A stretch of DNA of 64,000 bases from Lentzea kentuckyensis (GCF_002150765.1 NZ_MUYM01000015.1:182777-246776); one strand, 5' to 3'. Shown: positions 1 to 9,949, numbered from the stretch's first letter. Notes: generated by a model not told the origin, from the sequence alone. A program made the numbers and translations.

Positions 1-1001
1 GGGCCGGCGAGGTCTTTCAGTTCGATGTGGGCCTTCACCTGCTTGCCGTTGGTCAGCGCGGCGTCGCCGGTGAGGTGGCTGCCCGCCACGCGATAGGTGT
101 CCTCGGAGGTCCAGATGGTGCCGTCGAACACGTCCAGCGCGGCGGTGCGGATGCGGTCGACCTGGGTGTAGGACTCGACGTCGAGGCGCACGGTGAACAG
201 CTCGCGGGCGGGTTTGTCGTTGAGCTGGCTCTTCAACCGCGCCAGCGGGGTGAGGGTGTCGGTGCCCGTGACCGGTGGCGCGAGCAGGTCGCGGATGTCG
301 AAGCGGTGCTGGCCTGACGCGATCGGCAGCACCTGACCGCCCACGATTCCGAACAACACGCTGGCGGCGACCACCAGGCCCGCGACGCCGAAGGCGCCGG
401 CGGATCGGGGTGACCGCCGTTCGGTCCGGACGGTGCCGGTGCCGGCGGAGCGCTGCGCGCGGACGGCGATCAGCGACAGGGCCGCTGCCAGGAACACGAC
501 AGTGGCGATCGCGTGCCCGCCCGCCTGGTTGCCGACGACGAACACGGCGAACAGGAAACCGGCCAGGGACGGCGCCAGTGGTGCCAGCACGGTCCGCGTT
601 CGCCGGGCGAGCGCGACCGATGTGAACGCCGCCGCCCACATCACCAGGGTGGGGACCACCAGCAGTTCGCCCCACGGGTCCGCCGGCACCACCACGGCGA
701 GCAGGCGGTTCCAGCTGCCGCGCGTGCCGTCGAGGACCTCGGAGCCCGCGCCGCGGAACACCCCGAAGACCAGGACCAGTGCCAGCCCCGCGACGGCCAG
801 CACCGGGGTGGTCCACGCACGCCGGCTCGGCACCGCCGTCACGCCGCCGACGAGGCACGCCAGCCCCAGTGTCAGCAGGTAGCCCGGCGTGGCGAAGAAC
901 TCGTGGTACACGAGTGCCCCGGCGGCGGACGCGGCGAGCGCCAGCGTCACCTCGACGACGGCCGTGCCCGGAGCGAACGCGCTCAGCTTCAGCCGGCTCA
1001 T
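1..1001 (-). CDS. TgpA-like transglutaminase-fold membrane protein (N-terminal part, cut by window edge)
   Basis: This gene runs off the left edge, so only the first 333 or so residues are present. The ATG at 999-1001 overlaps the stop of the DUF58 gene (ATGA). The N-terminal part is a string of hydrophobic segments with short loops, as in the DUF3488 half of TgpA proteins. It is followed by an extracytoplasmic-looking region beginning about residue 240. The catalytic transglutaminase domain would lie outside the window. The gene order MoxR, DUF58, TgpA is a recurrent actinobacterial operon thought to act at the cell envelope; the substrate is unknown. Family call is from order and topology because the catalytic triad cannot be seen. 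Confidence 0.8.
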   Translation of the reverse strand, partial: MSRLKLSAFAPGTAVVEVTLALAASAAGALVYHEFFATPGYLLTLGLACLVGGVTAVPSRRAWTTPVLAVAGLALVLVFGVFRGAGSEVLDGTRGSWNRLLAVVVPADPWGELLVVPTLVMWAAAFTSVALARRTRTVLAPLAPSLAGFLFAVFVVGNQAGGHAIATVVFLAAALSLIAVRAQRSAGTGTVRTERRSPRSAGAFGVAGLVVAASVLFGIVGGQVLPIASGQHRFDIRDLLAPPVTGTDTLTPLARLKSQLNDKPARELFTVRLDVESYTQVDRIRTAALDVFDGTIWTSEDTYRVAGSHLTGDAALTNGKQVKAHIELKDLAG

Positions 1002-2125
1002 CGCAGCACCAGCCGGTTCCAGCCGGCGGCGAACTGGTCGCTGGTCGGCGCGGCGACGGCGAGCACGCCGCGTGGGCGCGGCACCGGGTCCGCGGTGGTC
1101 AGCTGGGCGAGGCTGATCGAGAGGAAGCGGGGGCGCAGCAACATCAGCAGCTGGGCGATCTCGGCGTCCACTCGACCGGTGACCACGGTCAGGGCGATGC
1201 CCTGGGTGTCGGAGACCACGTCGTGCAGCTGTGCGGGGAGCGTCGCGAGACCGAGGCCGGAAGTGTCTACTGTGGACAGGAACTCCAGGGCTGTGCTGCT
1301 CGACTCCCGTTTCAGGGCACCGGTTGTGCGGAGCTGGAACGGGAGACCCGTGGATTCGGCCGCGACGCAGAACGACGCGGCGACGCGGACGGCGTCCTCG
1401 AACGACGAACCGGCGTAGGGGGCGGCGCTCGTGTCGAGGACGACCAGCTGGCGCGGTTCGTCGGGCACGACCACCTGGCGGGCCATCACCGTGCCGGTGC
1501 GGGCGGTGGCGCCCCAGTGGATGCGGCGCCAGTCGTCGCCCGGCACGTACTCCCGCAGGCTGTGGAACGCCGCGCCGCCCAGAGGGGCGCTGCTGTTCGT
1601 CGGGCCTTCGGCGTCCTGCGGGCCGCCGGTCGCGATCAGGGCGAGCGGGTGCACGCGCGGGTAGACGTGCACGACGAGTTCGCTGCCGCGGGGCCGGCCG
1701 CGGTGCAGGAGGCGCAGCGGGTCGGAGTGGCCCAGTTCCACCGGGGGGATCAGGTAACGGCCGCGTTTGGTGGCCGGCAGCGCGTAGCCCACCGTGCAGC
1801 TGTCGCCGGTGGCGAGGGCGGGCACCGGCACGGTGGTGCGGTGGCCGCCGACGGTTTCGGTGACCAGCAGCGGTGGGCTGCGGCGGCGGCCGATGTTCGT
1901 GACGGTCAGGGTGCCTTGGGCGGCGCTGCCCTCGAAGACGCGGTGTGGCCGGACCTCGCGCACGACGGTCAGGCGGGGTGCGGCCACCAGCCACACGGCC
2001 GCGAGCAGCAGGGTCGCCGCGGCGGCGAGGCCCAGGGTCACCAGCTCGGGGTAGTCGGCCCAGACGCCGAGGGCCACCAGGGCGACGGCGGTGCAGGCCA
2101 TCGCCGCGCCGGTTCTGGTCAGCAC
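998..2125 (-). CDS. DUF58 domain-containing membrane protein
   Basis: A 375-residue protein starting at GTG 2125. The first 45 residues hold two hydrophobic segments. The rest carries the DUF58 / von Willebrand A-like module with the characteristic stretch REYVPGDDWRRIHW around residues 190-203 and the LVVLDTSAAP strand after it. DUF58 proteins pair with MoxR AAA+ ATPases, and here the moxR gene ends 6 bp upstream; the stop overlaps the next start. It is probably a membrane-bound partner or client of the MoxR chaperone. The molecular function of the family is not established. Confidence 0.88.
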   Translation of the reverse strand: MLTRTGAAMACTAVALVALGVWADYPELVTLGLAAAATLLLAAVWLVAAPRLTVVREVRPHRVFEGSAAQGTLTVTNIGRRRSPPLLVTETVGGHRTTVPVPALATGDSCTVGYALPATKRGRYLIPPVELGHSDPLRLLHRGRPRGSELVVHVYPRVHPLALIATGGPQDAEGPTNSSAPLGGAAFHSLREYVPGDDWRRIHWGATARTGTVMARQVVVPDEPRQLVVLDTSAAPYAGSSFEDAVRVAASFCVAAESTGLPFQLRTTGALKRESSSTALEFLSTVDTSGLGLATLPAQLHDVVSDTQGIALTVVTGRVDAEIAQLLMLLRPRFLSISLAQLTTADPVPRPRGVLAVAAPTSDQFAAGWNRLVLR

Positions 2126-2131
2126 CTCGGA

Positions 2132-3088
2132 TCACCCACCGGCCGGCACCGGCGCGGCGGCGAGGACCTCGGTGAGGATCGACTCGGCGGTGCGTTGCTG
2201 GATGCGGGCTTCTGGCGTGAGCAGCAGACGGTGGTTGAGGACCGGGACCGCGACCGCCTTGACGTCGTCGGCGGTCACGAACGGGCGGCCGGCGGCCAGC
2301 GCGTAGGCCTGCGCGGCGGTCACCAGTGCGATGCCGCCGCGGGGGCTCACGCCCAGTTCGACGTCGGGGTGCACCCTGGTCGCCCGGATCAGCCGGGCGA
2401 CGTACTCGCGGAGGTTGTCGGCCACCCGCTGGTCGCGCACCGCGCGGATCATGAGACGCAGGTCGTCGAGCTCCATCACGGACTTGAGTTCGTCCGGGCG
2501 GCGCCGGGTGACGCCGTAGGACAGGATGCTGACCTCGTCGTCCAGGTTCTCGGGATAGCCGATGCTGATGCGCATCATGAACCTGTCCAGCTGCGCTTCC
2601 GGCAGGGCGTAGGTGCCCTGGTGTTCCACCGGGTTCTGGGTGGCGATGCACAGGAACGGGTACGGGACCGGGACGGGGCGGCCGTCCACGGTCACCTGGC
2701 CCTCGGCCATCACCTCGAGCAGCGCGGACTGGGTTTTGGGGGAGGCGCGGTTGATCTCGTCGCCGAGCAGGATGTGGGTGAAGACCGGGCCTTGGCGGAA
2801 CTCGAAGCGCGAGCGGCCCTGGTCGTAGACCTGCACGCCGGTCACGTCGGACGGCAGCAGGTCCGGGGTGAACTGGATCCGCTTGACCTCCGCGCCCGCC
2901 ACCGAGCGGGCGATGGCCTTGGCCAGCGAGGTCTTCGCGACGCCCGGTACGTCCTCGATCAGCAGGTGGCCCTCGGCGAGCAGGCACACCAGTGCCAGCC
3001 GGACCACCTCGGGCTTGCCCCGGATGAAGTCCTCGACGTTCGCGGCCAGCGCCTCGAACCGACGCTGGAAAATGGCCGCATCGGACAC
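2132..3088 (-). CDS. moxR: MoxR-family AAA+ ATPase
   Basis: A 318-residue AAA+ ATPase with Walker A PGVAKTS (about residues 48-54), Walker B ILLGDEINRAS, and the MoxR hallmark that follows it (SALLEVMAEGQVTVDG). Length is normal for the family. The start is GTG at 3088, with a G-rich stretch upstream acting as ribosome binding site. MoxR proteins act as chaperones in maturing partner protein complexes, and the DUF58 and TgpA-like genes directly downstream are the usual partners. Three copies of a TGAATCAGG-like repeat lie 50-90 bp upstream. Confidence 0.93.
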   Translation of the reverse strand: MSDAAIFQRRFEALAANVEDFIRGKPEVVRLALVCLLAEGHLLIEDVPGVAKTSLAKAIARSVAGAEVKRIQFTPDLLPSDVTGVQVYDQGRSRFEFRQGPVFTHILLGDEINRASPKTQSALLEVMAEGQVTVDGRPVPVPYPFLCIATQNPVEHQGTYALPEAQLDRFMMRISIGYPENLDDEVSILSYGVTRRRPDELKSVMELDDLRLMIRAVRDQRVADNLREYVARLIRATRVHPDVELGVSPRGGIALVTAAQAYALAAGRPFVTADDVKAVAVPVLNHRLLLTPEARIQQRTAESILTEVLAAAPVPAGG

Positions 3089-3139
3089 TTCAAAGCCCCC
3101 ATCGTGCGTGCATCAGCGGTTTTCTCGCCCCCGCCGAAA

Positions 3140-3176
3140 TGAATCAGGCCAGAGTGAATCAGGTCAGTGAATCGGG
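3140..3176. repeat. Three direct repeats of TGAATC(A/G)GG upstream of moxR
   Basis: Copies begin at 3140, 3155 and 3168 (the last with one change). They lie in the short gap between the XRE-regulator stop and the moxR start, the last overlapping the end of the regulator gene. Irregular spacing (15 and 13 bp) argues against a simple tandem array. They may be regulator half-sites for the moxR operon; this is inference from position only. Confidence 0.35.
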
Positions 3177-4465
3177 CTGCGCAGGGCGGCGTTGAGCCGG
3201 GGGTACACGTCGCGGACGGCGGCGTGGTCGCGTTCGCGGCCGAGCAGGCGGGCCAGGCGCTTCAGGTCCTGCCGGACGGTGGCCGAGTCGACCAGGTCGG
3301 CGGCGTCGAGGACCTTCGTGGCCAGGGCGCTCGCGTGGTCGATGTCGCCGGCGGCGGCGTAGGCGAGGGCGCGGCGGGCACCGAAGCGCGCGTGGGTGCG
3401 GTGGGCGGTGTCGGGCACCAGGGACAGCTGCCGGTCGAAGACGTCCGCCGCCTCGCGGGACCGGCCCAGGTCGTGCATGCACCAGGCGGCGACCAGGCTG
3501 TTCAGGTCGGCGCCGCTGACCGAGGCCGAGCCGATCGTCATGCCGCTGGCGGCGTCGGCCTTGTCGAGCAGGGCGGCGGCGCGGTCGAGTGCGCGCTGGC
3601 AGTTGTCGTAGTCGCAGGCCAGGGCGTGTCCCTGTGCCTCGCGCAACGCGGCGAGTCCCTGGACCCGCGGCGACGTGCCGGGCGCGGCCTGCGCCTGCTG
3701 GGCCAGGTCGACGGTGCCCACGGCGTCGTCGCGGTAGAGCGTGATCAACGCCTGCCTGATCAGCGAGTACGTGGCCAGTTCGGTGTCACCGGCCGCGGCG
3801 CCCATCTCGACGGCGTTGCGGGTCCACCACATCGCGGCCCGGTCGTCGCCCGCCTCCTGGGCCATCCACCCCGCGTACTCGCTGTAGCGGGCGGCCAGGC
3901 CGAGCAACTGCTCACGGACCGGCGTGGGCGCGCCGTTCGCCATCCCGCGCAGGGTGTGGGTGTGCACGGTGACCATCGGCAGCACGACGCTGGGGCTCGT
4001 GGTCTGTCCGAGCTGCCTGACCTGGGCGAACAGTGAACGGAACGCCGCGAGCGTGCCGTCGTGCGCCGCCGACGCCGAAGCGCTGCGGGGAGCGCCCAGG
4101 GTCAGCCCGAGCAACGAGGCCGCGCCCGTCGCGATCGCCTCGCGCCGAGGCATCGGAACCATCCAGCTCGAACCATCCGGAGCCATGCTCATCACCCACA
4201 CTTCGCCGTCGCCGTCGGCCGCGACGGCTGCCGGCGGGCTCGCGGGTGTGGGCTGGTCCACGAGGCAGGCCAGCCGTCCACCGGCTCCGAGAACCGCGTC
4301 ACAGCGCCGGGCCAGATCAACACCTGGTTGCTTCAGTCCAGTCTCGATCTTGCCCAGATAGCCCTTGCTGTAGTGGACCTGCTGCGCCAGCGTCGCCAGC
4401 GACAGGCCCGCCGCGGTGCGCAGGCGCCGCAGTTCCACACCAAAGACATCCGACTGCTCAGCCAT
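3164..4465 (-). CDS. XRE-family helix-turn-helix regulator with TPR-like C-terminal half
   Basis: About 433 residues from ATG 4465 (MAEQSDVFG); an earlier in-frame start at 4483 is less likely because a purine-rich GGGGCGGGGA element sits just before 4465. Residues 7-60 form a Cro/C1-type HTH (LRRLRTAAGLSLATLAQQ, then YSKGYLGKIE). The remaining 350 residues are alpha-helical repeats similar to TPRs (for example LAARYSEYAGWMAQEAGD, AAMWWTRNAVEMG). This architecture is common in streptomycete-type regulators that respond to a small molecule or peptide through the helical half. The target is unknown; no obvious partner gene is adjacent. Confidence 0.85.
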   Translation of the reverse strand: MAEQSDVFGVELRRLRTAAGLSLATLAQQVHYSKGYLGKIETGLKQPGVDLARRCDAVLGAGGRLACLVDQPTPASPPAAVAADGDGEVWVMSMAPDGSSWMVPMPRREAIATGAASLLGLTLGAPRSASASAAHDGTLAAFRSLFAQVRQLGQTTSPSVVLPMVTVHTHTLRGMANGAPTPVREQLLGLAARYSEYAGWMAQEAGDDRAAMWWTRNAVEMGAAAGDTELATYSLIRQALITLYRDDAVGTVDLAQQAQAAPGTSPRVQGLAALREAQGHALACDYDNCQRALDRAAALLDKADAASGMTIGSASVSGADLNSLVAAWCMHDLGRSREAADVFDRQLSLVPDTAHRTHARFGARRALAYAAAGDIDHASALATKVLDAADLVDSATVRQDLKRLARLLGRERDHAAVRDVYPRLNAALRSPIH

Positions 4466-4846
4466 GAGTCCCCGCCCCCACACCCCTCAGCACCCGCCTG
4501 ACCACCAGCGGCGGTCGTTGCAGACTACTGAGCCGGTTGTCGCAGGCCCAGTCCCGAGGGCGTCGGTGCGGGCAGACGTCTGGCTGCACAGTTCGAAGTC
4601 TGCTGGGCCGCCCGGCCGATTCCCAGGCGTCTCCCGTCGCCTGCCCGATCGGGAGACGGGAGACCCCTGCCGTGCTGCTCCTGGCGGCGCGATGCTGGTT
4701 CCAGACGGGGACTTGGTCGGTCACCGTCGGGTTCTGGGGGGTTGTGGCGGCAGGACGGGGCTGGGGGCCTGGTCCTGCCGTCACAAGTAACTGGTGAAGG
4801 GGGAGTGGCAACGTGAACAGGGACTGGACGGGCGCGCCCTCCTGAG
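4466..4846. other. Intergenic stretch, 381 bp
   Basis: This lies between the end of the aromatic catabolism operon and the start of the XRE regulator, both on the minus strand. Apart from the inverted repeat at 4629-4664 I see no gene. Open frames here have no recognisable product. It probably holds the regulator promoter and the operon terminator. Confidence 0.6.
4629..4664 (-). terminator. Nested inverted repeat, likely terminator of the aromatic operon
   Basis: Arms GTCTCCCGTC (4629-4638) and GACGGGAGAC (4655-4664) pair perfectly, and the loop itself contains the palindrome CCCGATCGGG (4644-4653). There is no T-tract. It lies 180 bp past the dioxygenase stop and 160 bp before the XRE start, so it could terminate the operon or be an operator for the regulator. 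Confidence 0.4.
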
Positions 4847-5737
4847 TCAGCGGGGTGCCAGCACGACGTCGAAGCGGGTACGGGTCCACGCCAGGTCGGC
4901 GAGGGCCCTGCCGTCGGGAGCGGGGGTTCCCGGTGGCTGTTCGGCGAACCGCTTGACGAGGGATTCCTTCACGCCGAACACGGAGTCGCCGATCTCCAAC
5001 TGCGGATCGCCCTCGACGAAGACGTGCGTGACGAGGGTGCGGAAGCCGTCCGCGGTGACCATGAAGTGCAGGTGGGCGGCGCGCATCGGGGACCGGCGCG
5101 TCGCCTCCAGCAGGGTGCCGACCGGGCCGTCGTCCGGGATCGGGTACGGCGTCGGGGTCACGCCCCAGAACGCGAACGTGCCGTCGGGCTCGGAGAACAG
5201 GTGGCCGCGGCCGGACACGCGGTCGTCGGGGTACTGCACGTCGTAGCGGCCGTCCTCGTCGGCCTCCCACGCCTCGATCCGGGCGCCCGCGATCGGGTTC
5301 CCGTCGGTGTCGCGGACCGATCCCTCGACCCAGCACGGGGTTCCGGGGGCGCCCGCGGCGATGTTGCCGCCGTTGCCCACCAGTGGCGACCGCTCCACGA
5401 AGAACGGCCCGAAGACGGTCGCCTCGGTGGCGTTCCCGTGCGCCTCGTTGTTCACCGCGATCGTCTGCATCGACGCGCCGAGCACGTCGGACAGCAGGAT
5501 GAACTCCTGCCGCTTCTCGTCGGTGATGTGGCCGGCCGCGGTCAGGAACTCGATGGCCCGAGTCCATTCTTCTTCCGTCAGGCGCACTTCGCGGATGAAC
5601 GCGTGCAGGTGCCGCGTCAACGACTCCAGCAGTTCCTTCAGCCGCGGGTCCGGGGTCCGGGAGAACGACGCGACGACCTCAGCGGTGAGGCGTTCCTCGA
5701 TCTGTTGCTGCGCCTGAACTTCGGCAGAGACGGTCAT
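4847..5737 (-). CDS. Hydroxyquinol 1,2-dioxygenase (intradiol ring cleavage)
   Basis: A 296-residue intradiol dioxygenase that should cleave hydroxyquinol (1,2,4-trihydroxybenzene) to maleylacetate using non-haem Fe(III). The four iron ligands are visible: Tyr165 in RYDVQYP, Tyr198 in TPTPYPI, and His222 and His224 in AAHLHFMV. The helical N-terminal dimerisation domain (residues 20-100) is present. The chosen ATG 5737 (MTVSAEVQ) overlaps the stop of the maleylacetate reductase gene (ATGA). The neighbouring reductase makes hydroxyquinol more likely than catechol as substrate. Last gene of the operon. Confidence 0.9.
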   Translation of the reverse strand: MTVSAEVQAQQQIEERLTAEVVASFSRTPDPRLKELLESLTRHLHAFIREVRLTEEEWTRAIEFLTAAGHITDEKRQEFILLSDVLGASMQTIAVNNEAHGNATEATVFGPFFVERSPLVGNGGNIAAGAPGTPCWVEGSVRDTDGNPIAGARIEAWEADEDGRYDVQYPDDRVSGRGHLFSEPDGTFAFWGVTPTPYPIPDDGPVGTLLEATRRSPMRAAHLHFMVTADGFRTLVTHVFVEGDPQLEIGDSVFGVKESLVKRFAEQPPGTPAPDGRALADLAWTRTRFDVVLAPR

Positions 5738-6744
5738 GCTCGGCTCCACGGGTTCCGGCCCGCCTGCGCGGCGGCGAGCAGTGCGGTCAGGTCGTCCTCG
5801 GTGACCGGGCGGGGGTTCGACGGGGGCACGGACGGCAGGATCAGCCGGGCGGCTTCGGCGACGTCGGGCACACCGCGCAGCACGTGGGAGGCGCCGATGT
5901 CGTCGTAGAAGGAGATCAGGTCGGTGCCGAGCGCTTCGGCGATCCGGCCGGCTGCCTGTGGTGCCGCGGAAGCGTTGAACGCCAGCACGTACGGGAGAAT
6001 CGCCGTGTGGGTCGCGGCGTGCGGGAGGTCGTAGGCGCCGCCCAGGACGTGGCAGATCTTGTGGTGCAGCCCGGATCCCGCGGAGGCGAACGCCACGGCG
6101 GACAGGTAGGCGCCGTAAAGGGTCTGCTCGCGGCCGTCCGGGGTGGTGATCCGCCGAAGCCCGCTGCTCAACGCGCGAATGCCTTCCACCGCAAGGGCTT
6201 GGTTGATCGGGTCGGTGCGTGGAGCCCACATCGAGTCGACGCAGTGCGCGAGCGCGTTGCAGCCGGAGGCGATCGCCATGTCGCCGGGCAACGACTCGGT
6301 GAGCGCCGCGTCGTAGATGACGGTCACGGGCAGCACTCGGTCGTCGGTGCCGGTGGTCTTGCGCGCGGACTCGGTCAGGCCCCAGACGTTGGTCGCCTCG
6401 GAACCCGCGTAGGTGGTGGGCACGGCGACGATCGGCAGGCCGGTGGTCAGCGCGACGGCTTTGGCCAGTCCGGTCGTGGATCCGCCACCGACGCTCACCA
6501 GCAGGTCCGCGCCGGACGAGGCGGCCTGTGCCCGAGCGCGTTCGGCGTTGGCGACGGGGACGTGCGGCGCCACGTCCGCGCAGTGCGCCACCACGTCGAT
6601 CTTCGAGGTCACCTCGTGCGCGTCCTCGGCGATCAGCAGGACGCGCCGGGCACCCAGCCGTTCGACCTCCGCGGCGAGGTTCGCGGCCGCCTCGCCCGTG
6701 CCGAACAGGACGCGCTGGCCGAGGGTGGTGTGCTCGAACTTCAC
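5734..6744 (-). CDS. Maleylacetate reductase (iron-containing alcohol dehydrogenase family)
   Basis: A 336-residue enzyme expected to reduce maleylacetate to 3-oxoadipate with NAD(P)H, the step after hydroxyquinol ring cleavage. Family motifs include the nucleotide-binding [14 protein letters not shown], the [10 protein letters not shown] turn, and the histidine-bearing [11 protein letters not shown] and [10 protein letters not shown] segments. The start is GTG 6744, whose last bases are the TGA of the upstream monooxygenase, so the two genes are translationally coupled; its own stop overlaps the dioxygenase start. Length matches the family. Confidence 0.9.
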   Translation of the reverse strand: MKFEHTTLGQRVLFGTGEAAANLAAEVERLGARRVLLIAEDAHEVTSKIDVVAHCADVAPHVPVANAERARAQAASSGADLLVSVGGGSTTGLAKAVALTTGLPIVAVPTTYAGSEATNVWGLTESARKTTGTDDRVLPVTVIYDAALTESLPGDMAIASGCNALAHCVDSMWAPRTDPINQALAVEGIRALSSGLRRITTPDGREQTLYGAYLSAVAFASAGSGLHHKICHVLGGAYDLPHAATHTAILPYVLAFNASAAPQAAGRIAEALGTDLISFYDDIGASHVLRGVPDVAEAARLILPSVPPSNPRPVTEDDLTALLAAAQAGRNPWSRA

Positions 6745-8543
6745 GCGCTCTCCTCCCGGCTGAGGATCGTGGTCAGAACGGACATCAGTTCGGCTTCGGG
6801 ATCGGTGGGCAGCGCCTGGCTGCGCCAGGCGACGTGCTTGTCCGGACGCACCAGCACCGCCCCGTCCTCGTCCACACCGGACAGTCGCGACCAGTCGAAG
6901 TAGAGGTCCGTCACCGCGCGTCCGGGACCGATGACCACGGCCCGCACCGGCACGCCGAGCCGGTCGGCCGCCTTCTGCGCCGCGTCGGCCCACGCCTCGC
7001 CGGTGATCCCGGTCAGCAACGTGAACTCGCCGTACGGCACCAGGTCGTGCGTGGAGTGCTTGCGCGTGCTGTCACCGACCCAGGCGTGCGGCAACCGGGC
7101 TCCCGGCCACGTCGACGGCTCGTAGTAGAGCTCCGGATCGCGCTCCGGTTCCGGGCGGGTCGTGCCGTCGGGAACCACGGCGCTGGACCGGTAGCTCTGG
7201 CCCATCTCCACGCCGTGGGCGTTGAACTCGTAGTTCTTCAGCTCCATGGCCTCCCGCACGGCGGCGCGCTTGGCGGCACCGGCCGGGCTGACGTCCTTGC
7301 GCTCCTCGATCTGCGCGTGCATCTGCTCGGCCGACTGGGCCGCGTCGAGACCGAGCGCCTCGAACAACGCGCCGAACTCGCGAGCGGACTTGTTGGCGCG
7401 CAACACGATCTGCTGTGCCACCGGAGCACGCTCCGCGGAGTAGGTGTCGAGCAACGACGGCCCCGCCTGTCCGTTGAGGACGGTCGCCAGCTTCCACGCC
7501 AGGTTGTAGGAGTCCTGGATCGAGGTGTTGGAGCCGAGCCCGTTGCTCGGCGGGTGCTTGTGCACCGCGTCGCCGGCGCAGAACACCCGCCCCTGCTGCA
7601 ACCGGGTGGCGTACTGCTCGTTGTTGCCCCACAACGAGATCCCGGTGATCTCCGCGTCGAGGGCGGGATCGCCGACGAGGTTGCGCACGATCCGCAGCGC
7701 GTCGTCCTCGGTCACCTCGGGAACGCCCTGTGCGAGGTCGAAGCCCCAGACGATCAGCCATTCGTTCCACGGCCGCACCATCCGCACGAGGCCCGCGCCG
7801 ATGCCGCCGACGTTCGCGCCGGGCTGGATCACCCAGTACAGCACCGAAGGACGGTGCCGGCAGAGGTCGGAGAGGTCCGCTTTGAAGGTGATGTTCATCG
7901 ACCCGGCGACGTCCATCCGTCCCTCGTAAGGCAGGTCCAGATCGGCCGCCACCGCGGACCGGGCGCCGTCCGCACCGATGAGGTACTTCGCGCGGATCGT
8001 GTACTCGGCGCCGGTGAGCCGGTTCAGCACTCGCACGCTCACGCCGTCGGCGTCCTGCGAGTGGCCCAGGTACTCGGTGCTGAACTGCGTCTGCGTGCCG
8101 CGCGCCGTCGCGTTGCGGACGAGGATCGGTTCCAGGTAGGTCTGTGGGATGTCGCAGTTGAGCGACGGTGACGCGAGCGCGTGGTCGGCGTGCCGGGCGG
8201 GGTGGTTGCCCCACGTCAGGATGCGGCCGATCTCCTCGCCGGTGATCGAGGTGCAGAACACCGTGTCGCCGATCAGGTGGTGCGGCGTGGCGTCCGCGAG
8301 CACCTGGTCCTCGATGCCGACGTCGCGGAAGATCTCCATCGTGCGCTGGTTGGTGATGTGCGCGCGAGGGGTGTTGGCCGTCCACCGGTACTTCGTGATC
8401 ATGATGTTCGGGACGCCGAGCGTCGACAGGAAGAGCGCCGCGGAGGCCCCTGCCGGGCCCGATCCCACGATCAGCACATCGGTCTCGACCACGGTGTGCG
8501 TCGGCGGGGACGTGTCGGCGAGACCGTCGTGGAAAGTCACCAT
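6741..8543 (-). CDS. FAD-dependent aromatic hydroxylase (TfdB / resorcinol hydroxylase type)
   Basis: About 600 residues, start ATG 8543 (MVTFHDGL). It has the FAD dinucleotide motif [13 protein letters not shown], the DG motif (GADGARSAV) and the second FAD motif [16 protein letters not shown], typical of class A flavoprotein hydroxylases. The C-terminal thioredoxin-like extension of phenol hydroxylases is present. Given the two downstream genes, it probably hydroxylates a resorcinol-like or chlorophenol-like compound to hydroxyquinol. The substrate cannot be fixed from sequence. It follows the AraC gene by 73 bp, where the operon promoter may lie. Confidence 0.88.
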   Translation of the reverse strand: MVTFHDGLADTSPPTHTVVETDVLIVGSGPAGASAALFLSTLGVPNIMITKYRWTANTPRAHITNQRTMEIFRDVGIEDQVLADATPHHLIGDTVFCTSITGEEIGRILTWGNHPARHADHALASPSLNCDIPQTYLEPILVRNATARGTQTQFSTEYLGHSQDADGVSVRVLNRLTGAEYTIRAKYLIGADGARSAVAADLDLPYEGRMDVAGSMNITFKADLSDLCRHRPSVLYWVIQPGANVGGIGAGLVRMVRPWNEWLIVWGFDLAQGVPEVTEDDALRIVRNLVGDPALDAEITGISLWGNNEQYATRLQQGRVFCAGDAVHKHPPSNGLGSNTSIQDSYNLAWKLATVLNGQAGPSLLDTYSAERAPVAQQIVLRANKSAREFGALFEALGLDAAQSAEQMHAQIEERKDVSPAGAAKRAAVREAMELKNYEFNAHGVEMGQSYRSSAVVPDGTTRPEPERDPELYYEPSTWPGARLPHAWVGDSTRKHSTHDLVPYGEFTLLTGITGEAWADAAQKAADRLGVPVRAVVIGPGRAVTDLYFDWSRLSGVDEDGAVLVRPDKHVAWRSQALPTDPEAELMSVLTTILSREESA

Positions 8544-8616
8544 GCCGCACACCGTGACAGCCCGGCGCCGCCGTGAGGGCCCCTGACGCCGGACGTGGCG
8601 GAAACAGGCAAAAACC

Positions 8617-9513
8617 CTAGTCGCGGCGGTCCTTGCACGGCGGGGTGCCGAACCGCGCCCGGTAGGTCCGCGAGAAGTGGGCCTGCGAGGCGAAACCGCT
8701 GCGGGAGGCGATCTCGGCCAGCGAGATCGGCTCGGCGAGCAGGCACCGGGCGGCGTCGAGCCGGGCCGTGAGCACCGCCTGCGGGACGCTCTGCCCGGAC
8801 CGCGCGAACAACCGCGAGAGATGCCGTTCGGAGTACCCGATCGCGGCGGCGATCCGGCTCGCGGACAGGTCCTGGTCGGCCAGATGAGCGGCGATGTACG
8901 CGTGCGCCGCGGCCAGGTCGCCGGTGTCCGAGCGGTCACCGCCGAGCAACGTGCCGAGCAGGCTCGTCGCGACGTGGTCGAGGCCGTCCCAGTCCGCCGG
9001 GCCGCCGCGCAGGGCTGCGGACAGCGCGGTGACGAGCGCCTGCGCGTGCGCGTTGTCCTGGAAGCTGAACACCTGTGGCCGAACGGGCCTGGTCCGGCGC
9101 ACAAGGGTGCGCGGCGCCTTCAGCACGAGTTCGGTCAGGCCGTGGGAGAAGGCCCGCTGGAACGGCTGGTCGCCGTCCACCACGAGCCCCTGCCCCGGCA
9201 CGACCAGCTCACGGCCACCGCGGTGCTCGAACTCGCTCGCACCGGCCAGCGCGAAGTAGACGACCACGCCGTCGGCCGGGTGTTCGGCGATCTGCCGGAC
9301 GTCCCGTTCGACGGCGTGCGGCGATCCGCTCACCCGCGCCAGTTGCAGCCGGGGCAGGGTGAGGTTGACCTCCGTGCCGTCGAACGGCCGGTCGCCGAAG
9401 GGGCGCGCCCGCAGGCCGACCAGCGCGCGGGCGTTGTGCTCCTCCCACCCGGCGAGCCGGCGCGAGCCCGGGAGGTCGTGCGTCCGGAACCTCGTCAGGC
9501 CGGGCGGGTGCAC
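8617..9513 (-). CDS. AraC-family transcriptional activator
   Basis: About 298 residues. The N-terminal 170 residues form an AraC-binding-like sensor domain. The C-terminal 100 residues contain two HTHs (SASRIAAAIGYSERHLSRLF and SLAEIASRSGFASQAHFSRT). The exact start is uncertain: GGAGGA abuts the ATG at 9522, which is too close, but is 9 nt from the in-frame GTG at 9513, so I prefer 9513. It reads in the same direction as the hydroxylase operon just downstream and is its obvious candidate activator, sensing the aromatic substrate or an intermediate. Confidence 0.87.
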   Translation of the reverse strand: MHPPGLTRFRTHDLPGSRRLAGWEEHNARALVGLRARPFGDRPFDGTEVNLTLPRLQLARVSGSPHAVERDVRQIAEHPADGVVVYFALAGASEFEHRGGRELVVPGQGLVVDGDQPFQRAFSHGLTELVLKAPRTLVRRTRPVRPQVFSFQDNAHAQALVTALSAALRGGPADWDGLDHVATSLLGTLLGGDRSDTGDLAAAHAYIAAHLADQDLSASRIAAAIGYSERHLSRLFARSGQSVPQAVLTARLDAARCLLAEPISLAEIASRSGFASQAHFSRTYRARFGTPPCKDRRD

Positions 9514-9949
9514 GGATGCCATTCCTCCACGATAAACCGAGGTCGGCTCGACTCCGACGACCTGCCGCACGGCGCACGCACGTTCGAATGTGTGGAAAGC
9601 CACCGGTGACGGAACGCGACACTCGGTTGCAATGCGTTATTGCGATAGAAGATTTCGCTCGGAATGTCAAGTTGGCTGCCAATAACACCGTGTTTGTCGA
9701 GTTCGGTTCGAGAAAGCCCAGTTGGCATCGTGCGTGCCCGAACAAGCATTGGTGACCGTTCTACCTGCGAGAGCGTGTTCACGCGCGACAAGAGCAGGTC
9801 AGGGATGAGGCCAGACCCGACGCCAGGGGGTGTTGCGGTGGTCATCCGACTGAGTACTCTCTACGCCAACCCCAAGATCATCGCCTGTTGATCGAGTTGA
9901 TCTTGCAGTGCTATCTTTCCGTCGCCAATTCGGGTGGTCGTGGAGCGTT
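9514..9949. other. Divergent intergenic region between the AraC gene and the conservon
   Basis: 436 bp, clearly richer in A/T than its surroundings around 9600-9900. It must contain both divergent promoters. A small palindrome GCAAT-n5-ATTGC lies at 9629-9643. I found no convincing protein-coding frame and no RNA gene. Confidence 0.5.

Noticed and set aside
779..3142. 787-codon open frame on the plus strand opposite the MoxR/DUF58 genes
   Set aside because: It is antisense to two well-supported genes, has low-complexity His/Gly/Arg/Ala-rich composition and no domain; long antisense frames are expected in such high-GC DNA.
4537..4797. 86-codon plus-strand frame in the gap after the aromatic operon
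   Set aside because: No ribosome site, no similarity, and it contains the inverted repeat thought to be a terminator.
6528..8171. 547-codon plus-strand frame opposite the FAD hydroxylase
   Set aside because: Arg/Gly-rich translation with no motif, antisense to a clear enzyme gene.
9664..9891. 75-codon plus-strand frame in the A/T-richer region before cvnA
   Set aside because: No ribosome site or recognisable product; the region is better explained as divergent promoters.
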